A stretch of DNA of 64,000 bases, taken from NCBI GenBank assembly GCA_003574685.1, contig QOCQ01000004.1, forward strand, positions 62,001 to 126,000. The letters are read 5' to 3'. The notes under the pieces are model-generated. The model was not told the DNA's origin. It saw nothing but the letters and a program-made list of their open reading frames with translations, and did no database searches. Shown here in pieces: positions 35,053 to 44,735 of this stretch (the stretch's first letter is position 1; each line of letters starts with the position of its first letter). This DNA comes from Rhodospirillaceae bacterium SYSU D60007 (GTDB taxonomy: Bacteria; Pseudomonadota; Alphaproteobacteria; Reyranellales; Reyranellaceae). The position numbers and the translations under genes were made by a program.

Positions 35053-37791
35053 ATGCTTGCAAAAACCTACGACCCCAAGGACATCGAGGCTCGGCGCTAT
35101 GCCGAGTGGGAGCAATCGGGCGCGTTCGAGTGCCACCCGGATTCCGACAAGCCGCCGTATTGCATTGTGATTCCGCCGCCCAACGTCACGGGCAGCCTGC
35201 ATCTCGGCCACGCGCTGGATAATACCCTGCAGGATATCCTGATCCGCTGGCGGCGCATGAAGGGCGATGACGCGCTGTGGCAGCCCGGGACCGACCATGC
35301 GGGCATTGCCACCCAGATGGTCGTGACGCGGCAATTGGCCGAGGAGGGCATCGGCCTGGCCATCGGCGAGCCTTCTGCGCGGGAAGCCAACCGGCGGTTG
35401 CTCAATCGCGAGGAGTTTCTGGCACGGGTCTGGGCCTGGAAGGCCGAATCGGGTGGCACGATCACCCGCCAGCTCCGGCGGCTGGGGGCCTCCTGTGACT
35501 GGCGGCGCGAGCGGTTCACCATGGACGAAGGCCTGTCGCAGGCCGTGCTCAAGGTATTCGTCGATCTCTACAAGCAGGGCCTGCTCTATCGCGACAAGCG
35601 GCTGGTGAACTGGGATCCCAGGATGCTGACGGCGATCTCCGATCTGGAGGTCGAGGCACGGGAGGTCAAGGGCAGCCTCTGGTACGTGCGCTATCCGCTG
35701 GAAGGGGCAGAAAACGAGTACATCGTGGTGGCCACGACGCGGCCGGAGACGATGCTGGGCGACACGGCAGTGGCGGTGCACCCCGAGGATCCCAAGTGGA
35801 AGCATCTGATCGGACGCAATGCGATTCTGCCCGTCGCCGGCCGCCGCCTGCCGATCGTCGCCGATGAATACTCCGACCCGGAAAAGGGATCAGGGGCAGT
35901 CAAGATCACGCCGGCCCACGACTTCAACGATTTCGAGGTCGCGCGCCGGCACCGTCTGCGCGCCGTCAACGTCCTCGACAAGTTCGCTTGCCTGCTTCTG
36001 AAGGACAACGCCGAGTTCCTTGACGGCCTGCCCGCGGACAAGGCCAGGTCGGTGGTTGGGAAATACCACGGGCTGGACCGGTTTGAGGCCCGCAAAAAGC
36101 TGGTTGCCGAACTGGAGTCGCTGGGCCTCATCGAAAGGATCGAGGCGCATACGCATAGCGTACCCTACGGCGATCGCGGCGGCGTGCCGATCGAGCCGTA
36201 CATGACCGAGCAGTGGTACGTGAATGCACGCGAACTCGCGAAGGCGCCGATCGAGGCCGCACGTCGTGGCGATGTGAAGTTCGTGCCGCCGCGCGGCAGG
36301 GACGATTTCTTCCGCTGGATGGAGGACATCCAGCCCTGGTGCGTCTCGCGCCAGTTGTGGTGGGGTCATCAGATTCCGGCTTGGTATGACGGGCAGGGCA
36401 ATGTGTTCGTCGAGCTGACGGAGGAGGAGGCCAGGGCTGCTGCACGCGCCCGGCACGGCAAGGACGTGCCGCTCACGCGCGATCCCGATGTGCTCGATAC
36501 GTGGTTCAGCTCGGCGCTGTGGCCGTTTTCTACGCTGGGCTGGCCCGAGGAGACGAAGGAGCTGAAGCGCTACTACCCGACCAGCGTGCTGGTGACGGGA
36601 TGGGATATCCTGTTTTTCTGGGTTGCCCGCATGATGATGATGGGCATGCACTTCATGAAGGAAGTGCCCTTCCGTACGGTCTATTTGCACGGGCTGATTA
36701 CGGACGAGAAGGGCCAGAAGATGTCGAAGTCGAAGGGCAACATCATCGACCCGCTCGACCTGATCGACAAATATGGTGCCGACGCGCTGCGCTTCACCAT
36801 GGCTGCGATTGCGGTGCTGGGCCGGCCGGGCCAGCCGATGAAGCTGTCGCCGGCGCGCGTCGAGGGCTACCGCAACTTTGCCACCAAGCTATGGAATGCC
36901 ACACGTTTCAGCCAGATGAATGGCGTTGCGATCCCGCCGGGCTTCGCCCCCGCTGACGCGAAACTCACCGTCAATCAGTGGATTTTGGGAGAGCTGTCAC
37001 GCTGTGCCGACGCGGTGGACACGGCGATCGCCGAATTCCGGTTCAACGACGCAGCGAGTACTCTCTACAGCTTCGTCTGGGGTACGCTTTGCGACTGGTA
37101 TCTGGAGTTCACCAAGCCGATCCTCCAGGGCGAGGACGAAGCTGCCAGGGCTGAGACGCGCGCCATCAGCGGGATCGTGCTGCGGGACACGGTGAAGCTG
37201 CTGCACCCGATCATGCCGTTCATCACGGAGGAGATCTGGGACAAGCTAGGTCATCGCGCTGAAGCGGGTGCGCTGATCTCGCAGCCATGGCCCCGGCGTT
37301 TGCCGGCACCGCATATGGCGGCTGATGACGAAATGAACTGGCTGGTGAAGCTGATCGCGGATATCCGCTCCGCACGCTCGGAAGTGAACGTGCCTGCGGC
37401 GGCGAGGCTGAGATTGCTCGTCCGTGACGCAAGCACCGTGACGCGCTCGCGGCTGGCAACCCACCGCAGCGCCATCGAGCGGCTGGCGCGGATCGAGAGC
37501 ATCGAAGTCGATGGTGTCCTGCCGCCCGGCTCCCTGCAGCTTGTGATCGGAGAAGCGATTTACGCGCTCCCGCTCGGCGAGGTAATCGATCTCGCCGCCG
37601 AGCGCGCGCGTCTCGACAAGGAGATCCGCAAGCTCGAGGGTGAGGTCGCCAAAATCGAAGCCAAGCTTGGCAATGCACAGTTCCTTGCACGGGCTCCCGA
37701 AGAAGTCGTCGAGGAACAGCGCGAGCGGCGAAGCGAGGCACTGTCAACCGCCGCCCGTCTGCGCCAGGCGTCCGCCCGCCTGGCCGGCTAG
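35053..37791 (+). CDS. valS: Valyl-tRNA synthetase
   Basis: 912 residues from the ATG at 35053 (MLAKTYDPKDIEARRYAEWE). The class I signatures are HLGHALDNT (HIGH) and GQKMSKSKGN (KMSKS). The editing domain shows TTRPETMLGDTAVAVHPED and GTDHAGIATQ, and the C-terminal coiled-coil arm (ERARLDKEIRKLEGEVAKIE) is present. It charges tRNA-Val. The open frame reaches back to 34930, but that 41-codon extension is not family-like. The AT-rich stretch around 34935-34985 is a plausible promoter region. Confidence 0.97.
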   Translation: MLAKTYDPKDIEARRYAEWEQSGAFECHPDSDKPPYCIVIPPPNVTGSLHLGHALDNTLQDILIRWRRMKGDDALWQPGTDHAGIATQMVVTRQLAEEGIGLAIGEPSAREANRRLLNREEFLARVWAWKAESGGTITRQLRRLGASCDWRRERFTMDEGLSQAVLKVFVDLYKQGLLYRDKRLVNWDPRMLTAISDLEVEAREVKGSLWYVRYPLEGAENEYIVVATTRPETMLGDTAVAVHPEDPKWKHLIGRNAILPVAGRRLPIVADEYSDPEKGSGAVKITPAHDFNDFEVARRHRLRAVNVLDKFACLLLKDNAEFLDGLPADKARSVVGKYHGLDRFEARKKLVAELESLGLIERIEAHTHSVPYGDRGGVPIEPYMTEQWYVNARELAKAPIEAARRGDVKFVPPRGRDDFFRWMEDIQPWCVSRQLWWGHQIPAWYDGQGNVFVELTEEEARAAARARHGKDVPLTRDPDVLDTWFSSALWPFSTLGWPEETKELKRYYPTSVLVTGWDILFFWVARMMMMGMHFMKEVPFRTVYLHGLITDEKGQKMSKSKGNIIDPLDLIDKYGADALRFTMAAIAVLGRPGQPMKLSPARVEGYRNFATKLWNATRFSQMNGVAIPPGFAPADAKLTVNQWILGELSRCADAVDTAIAEFRFNDAASTLYSFVWGTLCDWYLEFTKPILQGEDEAARAETRAISGIVLRDTVKLLHPIMPFITEEIWDKLGHRAEAGALISQPWPRRLPAPHMAADDEMNWLVKLIADIRSARSEVNVPAAARLRLLVRDASTVTRSRLATHRSAIERLARIESIEVDGVLPPGSLQLVIGEAIYALPLGEVIDLAAERARLDKEIRKLEGEVAKIEAKLGNAQFLARAPEEVVEEQRERRSEALSTAARLRQASARLAG

Positions 37792-37801
37792 GGGGCGGCT
37801 G

Positions 37802-38632
37802 TCACACAGCCTGGCAGACAATCTCGGTGGGTGCTATCAGCCCGCGTTCCAGGCTGTCGACCATGTTGGCAACCTTTTCCGCAGAGCTGGCGCCCATGAG
37901 GAGGTGAAGGCCGAGCGGTGGCGGGCCGCCGGCCTGGCGGATACGGGCACGCATTTGCTGGAAGAACTCGATGGCGAACTCGCGGCGGCGGCGCTCCTTG
38001 AGGATGATGAAACCGGCGACCTCAAGGAGGTGGCGGTAGGCTGCCGGTGATTGCAGGAAACTGGTTGCGGCTGTCGCGGCCCAGGGTACCGGGAAAGCAA
38101 GCTCACCATCGCCCGTGCGCATCACGTCGTAGATGCCGAACAGGCCCGACGGCTGCAGCACGCGGCGCACCTCGGCGAAGACCCGTGCCTTGTCTTCGAT
38201 GTTCATCCCGACATGCAGCATGTACGCACCATCGAAGCTTGCCGCTTCGAACGGCAGATCGAGCGCACTGCCCTGGCGATAGGACACCGATCCATCCAGT
38301 CCGGTACGCCGCGCCAGATCATTGGCGACGCGAACGTACTCCTCGGTGAGATCCATACCCGCCACGGTGCAACCGCGTTCGCCAGCGAAGTAGCGGGCCG
38401 CACCACCCAGGCCGCTGCCGATGTCAAGCAGGCGCATACCGGGCCGGATGCCCATCTCTTCCGCGAAGTCGATAGTGGCCTGACGGCCGCCGATGTGAAA
38501 CTCGTCGACTGGCGTCAGGTCGGCTGCTGTCAGCCGATCCGGGTCCTTTCCCATGCGGCGCAGCGCATCGAGGATCGTGTCGGCAAGTGCGCCCTGCGTA
38601 TAGTGCTGCTCGACGTTTCGTTCGACGTTCAT
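37802..38632 (-). CDS. SAM-dependent methyltransferase (class I)
   Basis: 276 residues from the ATG at 38632 (MNVERNVEQHYTQGALADTI), which has GGGAGG seven bases upstream. The SAM-binding motif I is MRLLDIGSGLGGAARYFAGE, with post-motifs VAGMDLTEEYVRVANDLARR and LPFEAASFDGAYMLHVGMNI. It resembles small-molecule methyltransferases of the UbiE/sarcosine-dimethylglycine type; the substrate is unknown. The frame continues upstream into the AraC gene region and is not used there. It lies 55 bp downstream of the AraC regulator and ends 10 bp from valS, convergent. Confidence 0.88.
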   Translation of the reverse strand: MNVERNVEQHYTQGALADTILDALRRMGKDPDRLTAADLTPVDEFHIGGRQATIDFAEEMGIRPGMRLLDIGSGLGGAARYFAGERGCTVAGMDLTEEYVRVANDLARRTGLDGSVSYRQGSALDLPFEAASFDGAYMLHVGMNIEDKARVFAEVRRVLQPSGLFGIYDVMRTGDGELAFPVPWAATAATSFLQSPAAYRHLLEVAGFIILKERRRREFAIEFFQQMRARIRQAGGPPPLGLHLLMGASSAEKVANMVDSLERGLIAPTEIVCQAV

Positions 38633-38687
38633 GACCCAGCCTCCCTCGTCCTGCATTGGCCGCGGCATCATGGCCGCCTGCGCATCT

Positions 38688-39506
38688 TCATCCGGCCGAT
38701 CCGACGAAATAGCGGCTGGGCGGGGCGCCCAGCGCACGACGGAACATGGCAGCAAAGGCCGATGGCGACTCGTAGCCCAGATCGTAGGCAATGCGGGTGA
38801 TGGGCTGGCCTTCGGCGAGCCGTGCCATGGCCGCGAGCAGCCGCGCCTGCTGGCGCCAGTCGGCGAAGCCGAGCCCGGTTTCCTTGCGGAAGAGGCGCGC
38901 CAGCGTGCGGGCGCTGGCACCCGACTGGCGTGCCCAGTCCTCGAGCGTGCGCGCATCGCCGGGATCGGCACGCAGGCTCTGGCACAGCGCCAGCAGCCGT
39001 GCGTCGCGCGGCATCGGCAGGTCAAGCGCGAGGGTGGGCAGAGCGGCGATTTCGTCGAGGATTAGTGACATGAGCCGGCCGTCGGGACCGGACTCGTCGT
39101 AGAGCGGCGGCAGCGCGCAGGCACGCAGGATCAATTCGCGCAGCAGCGGCGTGACGGCGATAACCCGGATGGCAGAGGGCAAACCGCCGCCGGCGGCGTC
39201 AGGCCGCACATAGAGCGTGCGCATGGAGACGTCGCCAGACATGCGAATTTCATGCACGGTGCCGACCGGCATCCAGAGGGCGCGTTGCGGCGGTACGGCC
39301 CATGCGCCCAGCGGCGTCGAGATCGTCATCACGCCGCGGGCCGCAAAGATAAGCTGGGCACGCGCGTGGCTGTGCGGCGCAATATGGTGGCCATCGGCAA
39401 ACTCCTTGGCCATGGCCGCCACCGGCCGGGGCAGGTTCTGGTAGTCGCAAGGATTCGTGGACCGATGCTTCTCGATTCGGGTCCTCGTGTTCATGCGTCT
39501 TGCCAT
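38688..39506 (-). CDS. AraC-family transcriptional regulator
   Basis: 272 residues from the ATG at 39506 (ATGs at 39494 and 39560 are alternatives). The N-terminal cupin has HHIAPHSHARAQLIFAARGV and WMPVGTVHEIRM. The C-terminal AraC DNA-binding domain has two helix-turn-helix units, TLEDWARQSGASARTLARLF with the FRKETGLGFADWRQQARLL segment, and ITRIAYDLGYESPSAFAAMF ending RALGAPPSRYF. It is divergent from the MFS transporter gene across 100 bp, so it probably controls that transporter and itself; the downstream methyltransferase may share its transcript. Confidence 0.92.
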   Translation of the reverse strand: MARRMNTRTRIEKHRSTNPCDYQNLPRPVAAMAKEFADGHHIAPHSHARAQLIFAARGVMTISTPLGAWAVPPQRALWMPVGTVHEIRMSGDVSMRTLYVRPDAAGGGLPSAIRVIAVTPLLRELILRACALPPLYDESGPDGRLMSLILDEIAALPTLALDLPMPRDARLLALCQSLRADPGDARTLEDWARQSGASARTLARLFRKETGLGFADWRQQARLLAAMARLAEGQPITRIAYDLGYESPSAFAAMFRRALGAPPSRYFVGSAG

Positions 39507-39606
39507 GCCGGTCGTGTCCGATTCGCGACAGTCTTTGTCATTTTGCGGCGAGCAAGACAAGCCTGTCGACTCTAGATTCCGGCGCTACAGTCAGGAAAAT
39601 CGCGCC

Positions 39607-40794
39607 ATGAAGAACACCAGTCCCACCGCACTGCTGCTCAACCTTGGCCATGCCATGGACCATTGGGTCCTTGTGATCTTCCTCTACACCGTCAGCGTAC
39701 TGGCAGGCGTATGGGGGACCGACTGGAAGGACCTGACGCCCTATGCTTTCGGGGCATCCTTCATGTTCGGTGCCGGCTCCATCGTGTCGGGCAAGCTGGG
39801 CGACCAGTGGGGTCGGCGCAGCATGATGATTATCTTCTTCGCCGGCATGGGCATCTCCAGCCTGCTGATCGCGCTATGCCGGGACAAATGGCAGATCGGC
39901 GCGGCCCTCACCCTGATGGGCGCCTTCGCCTCGATCTATCATCCCGTCGGAATCCCGATGCTGGTGCAGAAGGCCGAGAAGCCGGGCTTTACCATCGGCG
40001 TCAACGGGCTGGTGGGCAATCTCGGCGTGGCGCTGGGAGCCAGCGTGTCGGTCTGGCTGGCGACACGCTATGGCTGGCAGACGGCCTATATCGTGCCCGG
40101 GATCATCTGCCTGCTGGCGGCAATTGCGTTTGCCGTCCTGGTGCCGAAGGAGGAAGAGGCGCCGGCGAAGCGCAAGGCGAAGATGCTGGCGCTGCCGCCT
40201 GCTGTCATGGCACGCGTGTTCATGATCATGACGATCACAGCGGTCACAGGCAGCATCGTCTTCAACTTCACGACCAACAGCAACGGCGAATTCCTGAAGT
40301 CTGGCGTCCGCGAGCTGGCCGAGAATCCCATGGCGCTGAGCGTCGCGTTGCTGGCAGTTTTCTCGATCGCCTCACTGGCGCAACTGGTCGTGGGATCGCT
40401 GATTGATCGCTATCCGCTGAAGTGGATCTATCTGCCGATCATTTTCTGCCAGATCCCGCTGTTCCTACTGGCGGCTCATGCCGATGGCTGGCTGCTGCTG
40501 GCGGTGGTCATTGCCTTCATGGTGTTCGTGTTCGGAGCCATTCCCTTCACCGACGCCATGATCGTGCGCTACATTGATGACCGGTTGCGCTCGCGGGTTA
40601 CGGGCGTGCGGCTGGCGATCGGCTTCGGCGTCAGCTCGCTGGTGGTGGCGCTGATCGGACCTTCGGTGAAAGCCGCCGGCTTCCCGACGCTTCTCACTGT
40701 TCTGGCCGGAGTCGCTACCGTTACGCTGGTTGTGCTGTCGTTCCTGCCGGACGAACGTCGCGTGACACAACAGGCGCCCGCAGCCGCGGAGTAG
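39607..40794 (+). CDS. Major facilitator superfamily transporter
   Basis: 395 residues starting MKNTSPTALLLNLGHAMDHW. About 12 hydrophobic helices are evident, with the MFS loop motif GKLGDQWGRRSMMI after helix 2 and the related VGSLIDRYPLKW after helix 8. The N-terminal GHAMDHW pattern resembles MFS drug and organic-anion exporters. The substrate is unknown. AGGA lies about ten bases before the ATG. Divergent from the AraC regulator, which likely senses its substrate. The longer frame back to 39457 overlaps the regulator's start and is rejected. Confidence 0.92.
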   Translation: MKNTSPTALLLNLGHAMDHWVLVIFLYTVSVLAGVWGTDWKDLTPYAFGASFMFGAGSIVSGKLGDQWGRRSMMIIFFAGMGISSLLIALCRDKWQIGAALTLMGAFASIYHPVGIPMLVQKAEKPGFTIGVNGLVGNLGVALGASVSVWLATRYGWQTAYIVPGIICLLAAIAFAVLVPKEEEAPAKRKAKMLALPPAVMARVFMIMTITAVTGSIVFNFTTNSNGEFLKSGVRELAENPMALSVALLAVFSIASLAQLVVGSLIDRYPLKWIYLPIIFCQIPLFLLAAHADGWLLLAVVIAFMVFVFGAIPFTDAMIVRYIDDRLRSRVTGVRLAIGFGVSSLVVALIGPSVKAAGFPTLLTVLAGVATVTLVVLSFLPDERRVTQQAPAAAE

Positions 40795-40815
40795 GCCCGG
40801 GCACATACCACCAGT

Positions 40816-41931
40816 ATGGTGGCACGTATGCGGGTATTGATCTGCGGCGGTGGCGTGATCGGCGCCAGCATCGCCTGGTTCCTGGCCGCCCGCGGCGCCG
40901 AGCCGGTCGTCATCGAACGTACCGGTATCGCCTGCGCGGCGTCCGGCAGATCGGGTGGCTTCCTTGCCGAGGACTGGTGCGATGGCACCCCGCTGGAGGC
41001 CTTGGCGCGTCGCAGCTTCGCACTGCATGCCGAGCTTGCGCTGACCGCCGGCAATGAATGGGGCTATCGCCGACTGGACACATTCGGCGGCGTTGGCAGC
41101 GCCCGCAACGCTGCGCCGGATGCGGGAGTCCCCCGTCCGCGCGGCTGGCTGTCAGGCGGCTTGCGGGTGAATCGCCGGCTGGGCACGCCTGCCACCACGG
41201 CACAGGTGCATCCCGCTGCCTTCACGAGGGCGATGATGCACATGGCGGAAGACAGGGGTGGCCGGCTCGTCCGGGGGCAGGTCACTGGCCTCGCGCCTTT
41301 TCCCCATGGCGGGGGTCTCGCTGGTGTCAAAGTGGACGGCGCAATCGTTGAAGGCGACGCCGTGGTCATCGCCATGGGACCATGGTCGATCCTGGCAGCG
41401 GCGTGGCTGGCGCTACCGGCGGTGTTCGGCCTGAAAGGCCATAGCCTCGTGTTCAAGACCGGGAACCGGATTCCCGCTGAGGCACTCTTCGTCGAATTCG
41501 AGGAGGCGGATGGAGAGATTCTGTCTCCAGAGGTCTTTCCGCGCGGGGACGGTACGACCTATGTGTGCGCTGTCTCAAGCCACAGTCCACTGCCGCTTGA
41601 TCCTGCGCTTGTCGAACCGGACGCCGGCGCCAGCGAGCGACTTGAAGCCATGTGCCGTGCGCTCTCTCCGGCACTGTCCGAGGCGCCGATCCTGGCGCGC
41701 CAGGCCTGTTTTCGGCCGTTAACGCGCGATGGGCTGCCATTGATTGGAGGCGTGCCGGGAATGGCAAACGCCTACGTTGCTACCGGTCACAGCGTCTGGG
41801 GCATCCTCAATGCACCCGCGACCGGTGAAGCGATGGCCGAACTGATCCTCGATGGTGCGGCGCGCACGCTCGATCTCGCGCCGTTCAGTCCGGGCCGCCT
41901 GCAGCCGCTCGATCCGGCGCGGCTGCGGTAA
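40816..41931 (+). CDS. FAD-dependent amino-acid oxidase family protein (DAO)
   Basis: 371 residues; an ATG at 40828 (MRVLICGGGVIGASIAWFLA) is an equally good start. The N-terminal dinucleotide motif GGGVIGASIAW with the acidic VVIERTG is followed by ASGRSGGFLA. The C-terminal half has FRPLTRDGLPLIGGVPGMAN and ATGHSVWGILNAPATGEAMA, typical of D-amino acid oxidase, glycine oxidase and sarcosine oxidase-like enzymes. The substrate is unknown. It begins 21 bp after the MFS gene and probably shares its transcript, suggesting uptake plus oxidation of one compound (inference). Confidence 0.88.
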   Translation: MVARMRVLICGGGVIGASIAWFLAARGAEPVVIERTGIACAASGRSGGFLAEDWCDGTPLEALARRSFALHAELALTAGNEWGYRRLDTFGGVGSARNAAPDAGVPRPRGWLSGGLRVNRRLGTPATTAQVHPAAFTRAMMHMAEDRGGRLVRGQVTGLAPFPHGGGLAGVKVDGAIVEGDAVVIAMGPWSILAAAWLALPAVFGLKGHSLVFKTGNRIPAEALFVEFEEADGEILSPEVFPRGDGTTYVCAVSSHSPLPLDPALVEPDAGASERLEAMCRALSPALSEAPILARQACFRPLTRDGLPLIGGVPGMANAYVATGHSVWGILNAPATGEAMAELILDGAARTLDLAPFSPGRLQPLDPARLR

Positions 41932-41943
41932 GCTGGCTGTCAT

Positions 41944-43062
41944 CTATCCGGCATGGCTGTGGGTCTGCCGGATACGCATGCGGCAGAGGGCCAGGGCCCG
42001 ACGCGCGGTGCTGGCCTGTTCTGCCGGCGGCTGGAGCTCGAGAACTTTCTCCCACGCCGCCAGTGCCTCCGTGCAGCGGTCCAGGCGCGTCAGCAGCAGG
42101 GCCAGGTTGAAATGGGCGTCGCCGTAGTCAGGCTGCGCCTGAACGGCGCGGCGGTATTCGGCGATGGCGAGCTCGGCCTGATCCTCGTCTTCCGCCGCCA
42201 TCGCGAGGTTGTACCACGCTTCGGCGAAGGCCGGATCGCGCGCAATCGCAATCTGCCAGGCGATCTTCGCCTCGGCGGTGCGGCCCTGCGCATCGAATAC
42301 GTTGCCAAGATTGAAGGGCAACACCGGATCGCTGGCGTCCGCACGCATGGCCGTGGCATAGAGACTCTCGGCCGTGGAAAGGTCGTTGCGCTCGGCAGCC
42401 TGCTCCGCCGCCGAGATCAGGTCATCGAGATCGCTTGCATCCTGGCCCAGCGGCATGGCGAGCTGGCCGCTCAGCTCCGCGAACTGCCCGGCCAGATCCC
42501 GCACCAGTTCACCGGACGGGCCCTCAGTCAATCGCGTCTCTGCCAGATGCGTGCCGCGGCGGCCCAGGGTGATGGCGGCTTCGAGGATCTGGCGCAGGCC
42601 GATGCCACGGGCGAGCAAGCGGGCCGTTTCGCGGGCGGCAACGACATCGCGATAGGCGAAGCGGTCGTCGACGGGTTCCAGCACGTCGAACAGCGACAGG
42701 CATGACACCAGCGTGTTCGTGAGGCCGGACAGGCGCTCGATGTCCGTACTCGTCAGGCTGCGATCGACGGCCTCAGGCGGACCTAGTATGCCGAGCCGCC
42801 GGCGCAGTTCCCTCTCGCTGATCAGGGGAATGGAAGCCGGCAATCCCGCCGGCAGCCTGAGGCGGCCGTCGGGCAGCACCTGCGCAGCGGCCGAGTGCCC
42901 GCAGGCGATGAGCGTGGCCCGCGCAGCGGCCTTGCCTGCCAGCCTGCCGCCACGCAGACGCACAAGCTGCTCCAGGCGGCGGCGCGTCAATCCCTGAGCG
43001 CGACCGACCAGGAACAGCGTGTGTCCTCCAAGCAGACCGCCGGGAGCTTCGTTGTACGACAT
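41944..43062 (-). CDS. Multidomain protein: BRCT-like, MerR-like helix-turn-helix, TPRs
   Basis: 372 residues. Residues about 11-60 (GGHTLFLVGRAQGLTRRRLE, QLVRLRGGRLAGKAAARATL) look like a BRCT fold. Residues about 80-165 (ISERELRRRLGILGP, LTSTDIERLSGL, FAYRDVVAARETARLLARGI) look like a MerR-type winged helix. Residues about 215-350 are four or so TPRs (AESLYATAMRADASDPVLPF, AKIAWQIAIARDPAFAEAWY, AIAEYRRAVQAQPDYGDAHF). Lies 30 bp downstream of ku on the same strand. A DNA-repair-related scaffold is inferred from that neighbour and the BRCT-like part; no function is shown. Confidence 0.75.
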   Translation of the reverse strand: MSYNEAPGGLLGGHTLFLVGRAQGLTRRRLEQLVRLRGGRLAGKAAARATLIACGHSAAAQVLPDGRLRLPAGLPASIPLISERELRRRLGILGPPEAVDRSLTSTDIERLSGLTNTLVSCLSLFDVLEPVDDRFAYRDVVAARETARLLARGIGLRQILEAAITLGRRGTHLAETRLTEGPSGELVRDLAGQFAELSGQLAMPLGQDASDLDDLISAAEQAAERNDLSTAESLYATAMRADASDPVLPFNLGNVFDAQGRTAEAKIAWQIAIARDPAFAEAWYNLAMAAEDEDQAELAIAEYRRAVQAQPDYGDAHFNLALLLTRLDRCTEALAAWEKVLELQPPAEQASTARRALALCRMRIRQTHSHAG

Positions 43063-43092
43063 GCGGCGACTCCGCCCGATGGACGGCTGGAG

Positions 43093-43977
43093 TTAGCGGG
43101 CCTTGCGTGCCTTCGGCCTGCGTGTCTCCTGGGCGGCAGCAGGCTTCTGCGGCGCGGCCTTCTTGCTCACAGCCCGGGGACGGCGGATCGGGGCTGCGTC
43201 CGCACCTTCGGCTTCAAGGCTGCGCTTCAGCGCATCCATGATGTTGACAACGTTGCTGGGTGTCGGCGTTTCGGGGACCGCGAATACCTGGCCCGCCTGC
43301 TTGGCCCGGATCAGGTTCACCACAGCCTCTTCATATCGGTCCGTGAACTTGTCGGGCTCGAAGTGCCCCAACTTGCGGTCGATGATGACCTCGGCGATCT
43401 CCAGCATTTCCGCCGGCAGCTTCACGTCACTGATGCCCGAGAAATACTCCGCATCCTGACGGACCTCGTAAGGATAGCGCAGCGAGGTGGCGAGAATGCC
43501 GTTGCTCCGCGGCTGCAGCATCAGCATGCGCTCGCGCCGGTTCAGGACAATGCGTCCGATGCCCACCACCTTCTTGCGTGCCATGGCATCGCGGATCACG
43601 GCAAACGCTTCTTCGGCGACGCGATCGTCGGGCGCCAGATAGTAGGGACTATCGAGGTAGATCGGGTCCATCTCGTTCTCGGGAACGAAAGCCTCGATCT
43701 CGATCAGCTTCGTGCTCTCGATCTTCAGGGCTTCGAGGTCGGTGTCCTCGACCATGACGTACTGGCCCTTGCTGACCTGATAGCCTTTGACACGCTCTGC
43801 CGGATCGACGGGCTCCTCGGTCGCGGAGTCGACCAGGACCTGCTTCACGCGATTTCCGGTCTTGCGGTTCAGCGTGTTGAACGATACGCGCTCGGCCGTC
43901 GATGTCGCGTTGTAGAGGGCGACGGCGCACGACACGAGCGACAGCCTCAGATAACCCTTCCACGAGGAGCGCGGCAT
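43093..43977 (-). CDS. ku: Non-homologous end-joining protein Ku
   Basis: 294 residues from the ATG at 43977 (MPRSSWKGYLRLSLVSCAVA), which has GGAG seven bases upstream; an ATG at 44010 would add 11. The Ku beta-barrel core is clear: FNTLNRKTGNRVKQVLVDSA, GYQVSKGQYVMVEDTDLEAL, VPENEMDPIYLDSPYYLAPD, RKKVVGIGRIVLNRRERMLM. The C-terminal tail is basic, Lys/Arg/Ala-rich, as in bacterial Ku proteins where it aids DNA binding and LigD stimulation. The homodimer threads onto broken DNA ends. No ligD is in the window. The large open frame continuing to 45021 is a shadow of the next genes. Confidence 0.95.
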   Translation of the reverse strand: MPRSSWKGYLRLSLVSCAVALYNATSTAERVSFNTLNRKTGNRVKQVLVDSATEEPVDPAERVKGYQVSKGQYVMVEDTDLEALKIESTKLIEIEAFVPENEMDPIYLDSPYYLAPDDRVAEEAFAVIRDAMARKKVVGIGRIVLNRRERMLMLQPRSNGILATSLRYPYEVRQDAEYFSGISDVKLPAEMLEIAEVIIDRKLGHFEPDKFTDRYEEAVVNLIRAKQAGQVFAVPETPTPSNVVNIMDALKRSLEAEGADAAPIRRPRAVSKKAAPQKPAAAQETRRPKARKAR

Positions 43978-44090
43978 ACGACTACTCCGGCGCAACTGAA
44001 CGCTGTTCATGCTACTCGAACGGCACCGCGAAGTCCATCTTCCGGCTTTGCCTCCCGTCACGCGAACCGCAACGGGAGGCAGGGGTGGCG

Positions 44091-44702
44091 CTAGCGCACG
44101 GGCGTGATCTCGAAGGCGAGGCGCTCGCTGAAGACCATGGTCACCCTGTCGCCGGGCTTCAGCTCGGCCAGCGTTGCCTGGCCGGCGGCGGACTTGATCC
44201 AGGGCGTCCGGTAGACCAGGCCGCCCTCCGGATTGACGACCTCGGCCTTCCTGGCGGGAATGTCCGTACGCACCACGATCCCGCTGACTGACCAGAGCTT
44301 GGCCCGCATCTCGGTGCCCGCGATGCCGGGAGACTTTGCCGGATCGGACAGCATGTCGTTGACCCGGGCTGTCACGTCCGGAGTCGTTCTGGCCACCAGG
44401 TAGTCCATCACCCGGTAGTACCGCACATCCACGAGCATGCCCGGCTTCAGGCTCTTGAAGTTGGTCACCCGGTCCGAGGCGCGATAGGAGAGCGTGTCGC
44501 GCTCGGAGCTCTCGATCACGACCGTGCGCGTCGCCGGATCGACGCTCAGAATGGAACCACGAATGGCGATCTCGTCCTTGCTGGTGAGTTGCGGGCTGTC
44601 GGCTGCCGCAGAAGGCCGAGGCACGACGGATGGCGCGGCAATGGCAAGCACCAGCAGACAGGCGAACGCCATGGCGTGGCGAGAGATCGAGTTTCTTGAC
44701 AT
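44091..44702 (-). CDS. Uncharacterised secreted protein
   Basis: 203 residues with a signal peptide (HAMAFACLLVLAIAAPSVVP, cleavage near SAAA-DS). The mature part is beta-rich, with the OB-like pattern IAIRGSILSVDPATRTVVIE and two further strands sets (MRAKLWSVSGIVVRTDIPAR, LAELKPGDRVTMVFSERLAF). This resembles small periplasmic beta-barrel proteins of the DUF5666/CusF-like kind, but I cannot place it. It lies 33 bp downstream of a methyltransferase gene, same strand, and 113 bp upstream of ku. Confidence 0.78.
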   Translation of the reverse strand: MSRNSISRHAMAFACLLVLAIAAPSVVPRPSAAADSPQLTSKDEIAIRGSILSVDPATRTVVIESSERDTLSYRASDRVTNFKSLKPGMLVDVRYYRVMDYLVARTTPDVTARVNDMLSDPAKSPGIAGTEMRAKLWSVSGIVVRTDIPARKAEVVNPEGGLVYRTPWIKSAAGQATLAELKPGDRVTMVFSERLAFEITPVR

Positions 44703-44735
44703 GGTATCTCCTCCTTTTTCTGAAGAATGCGACGG

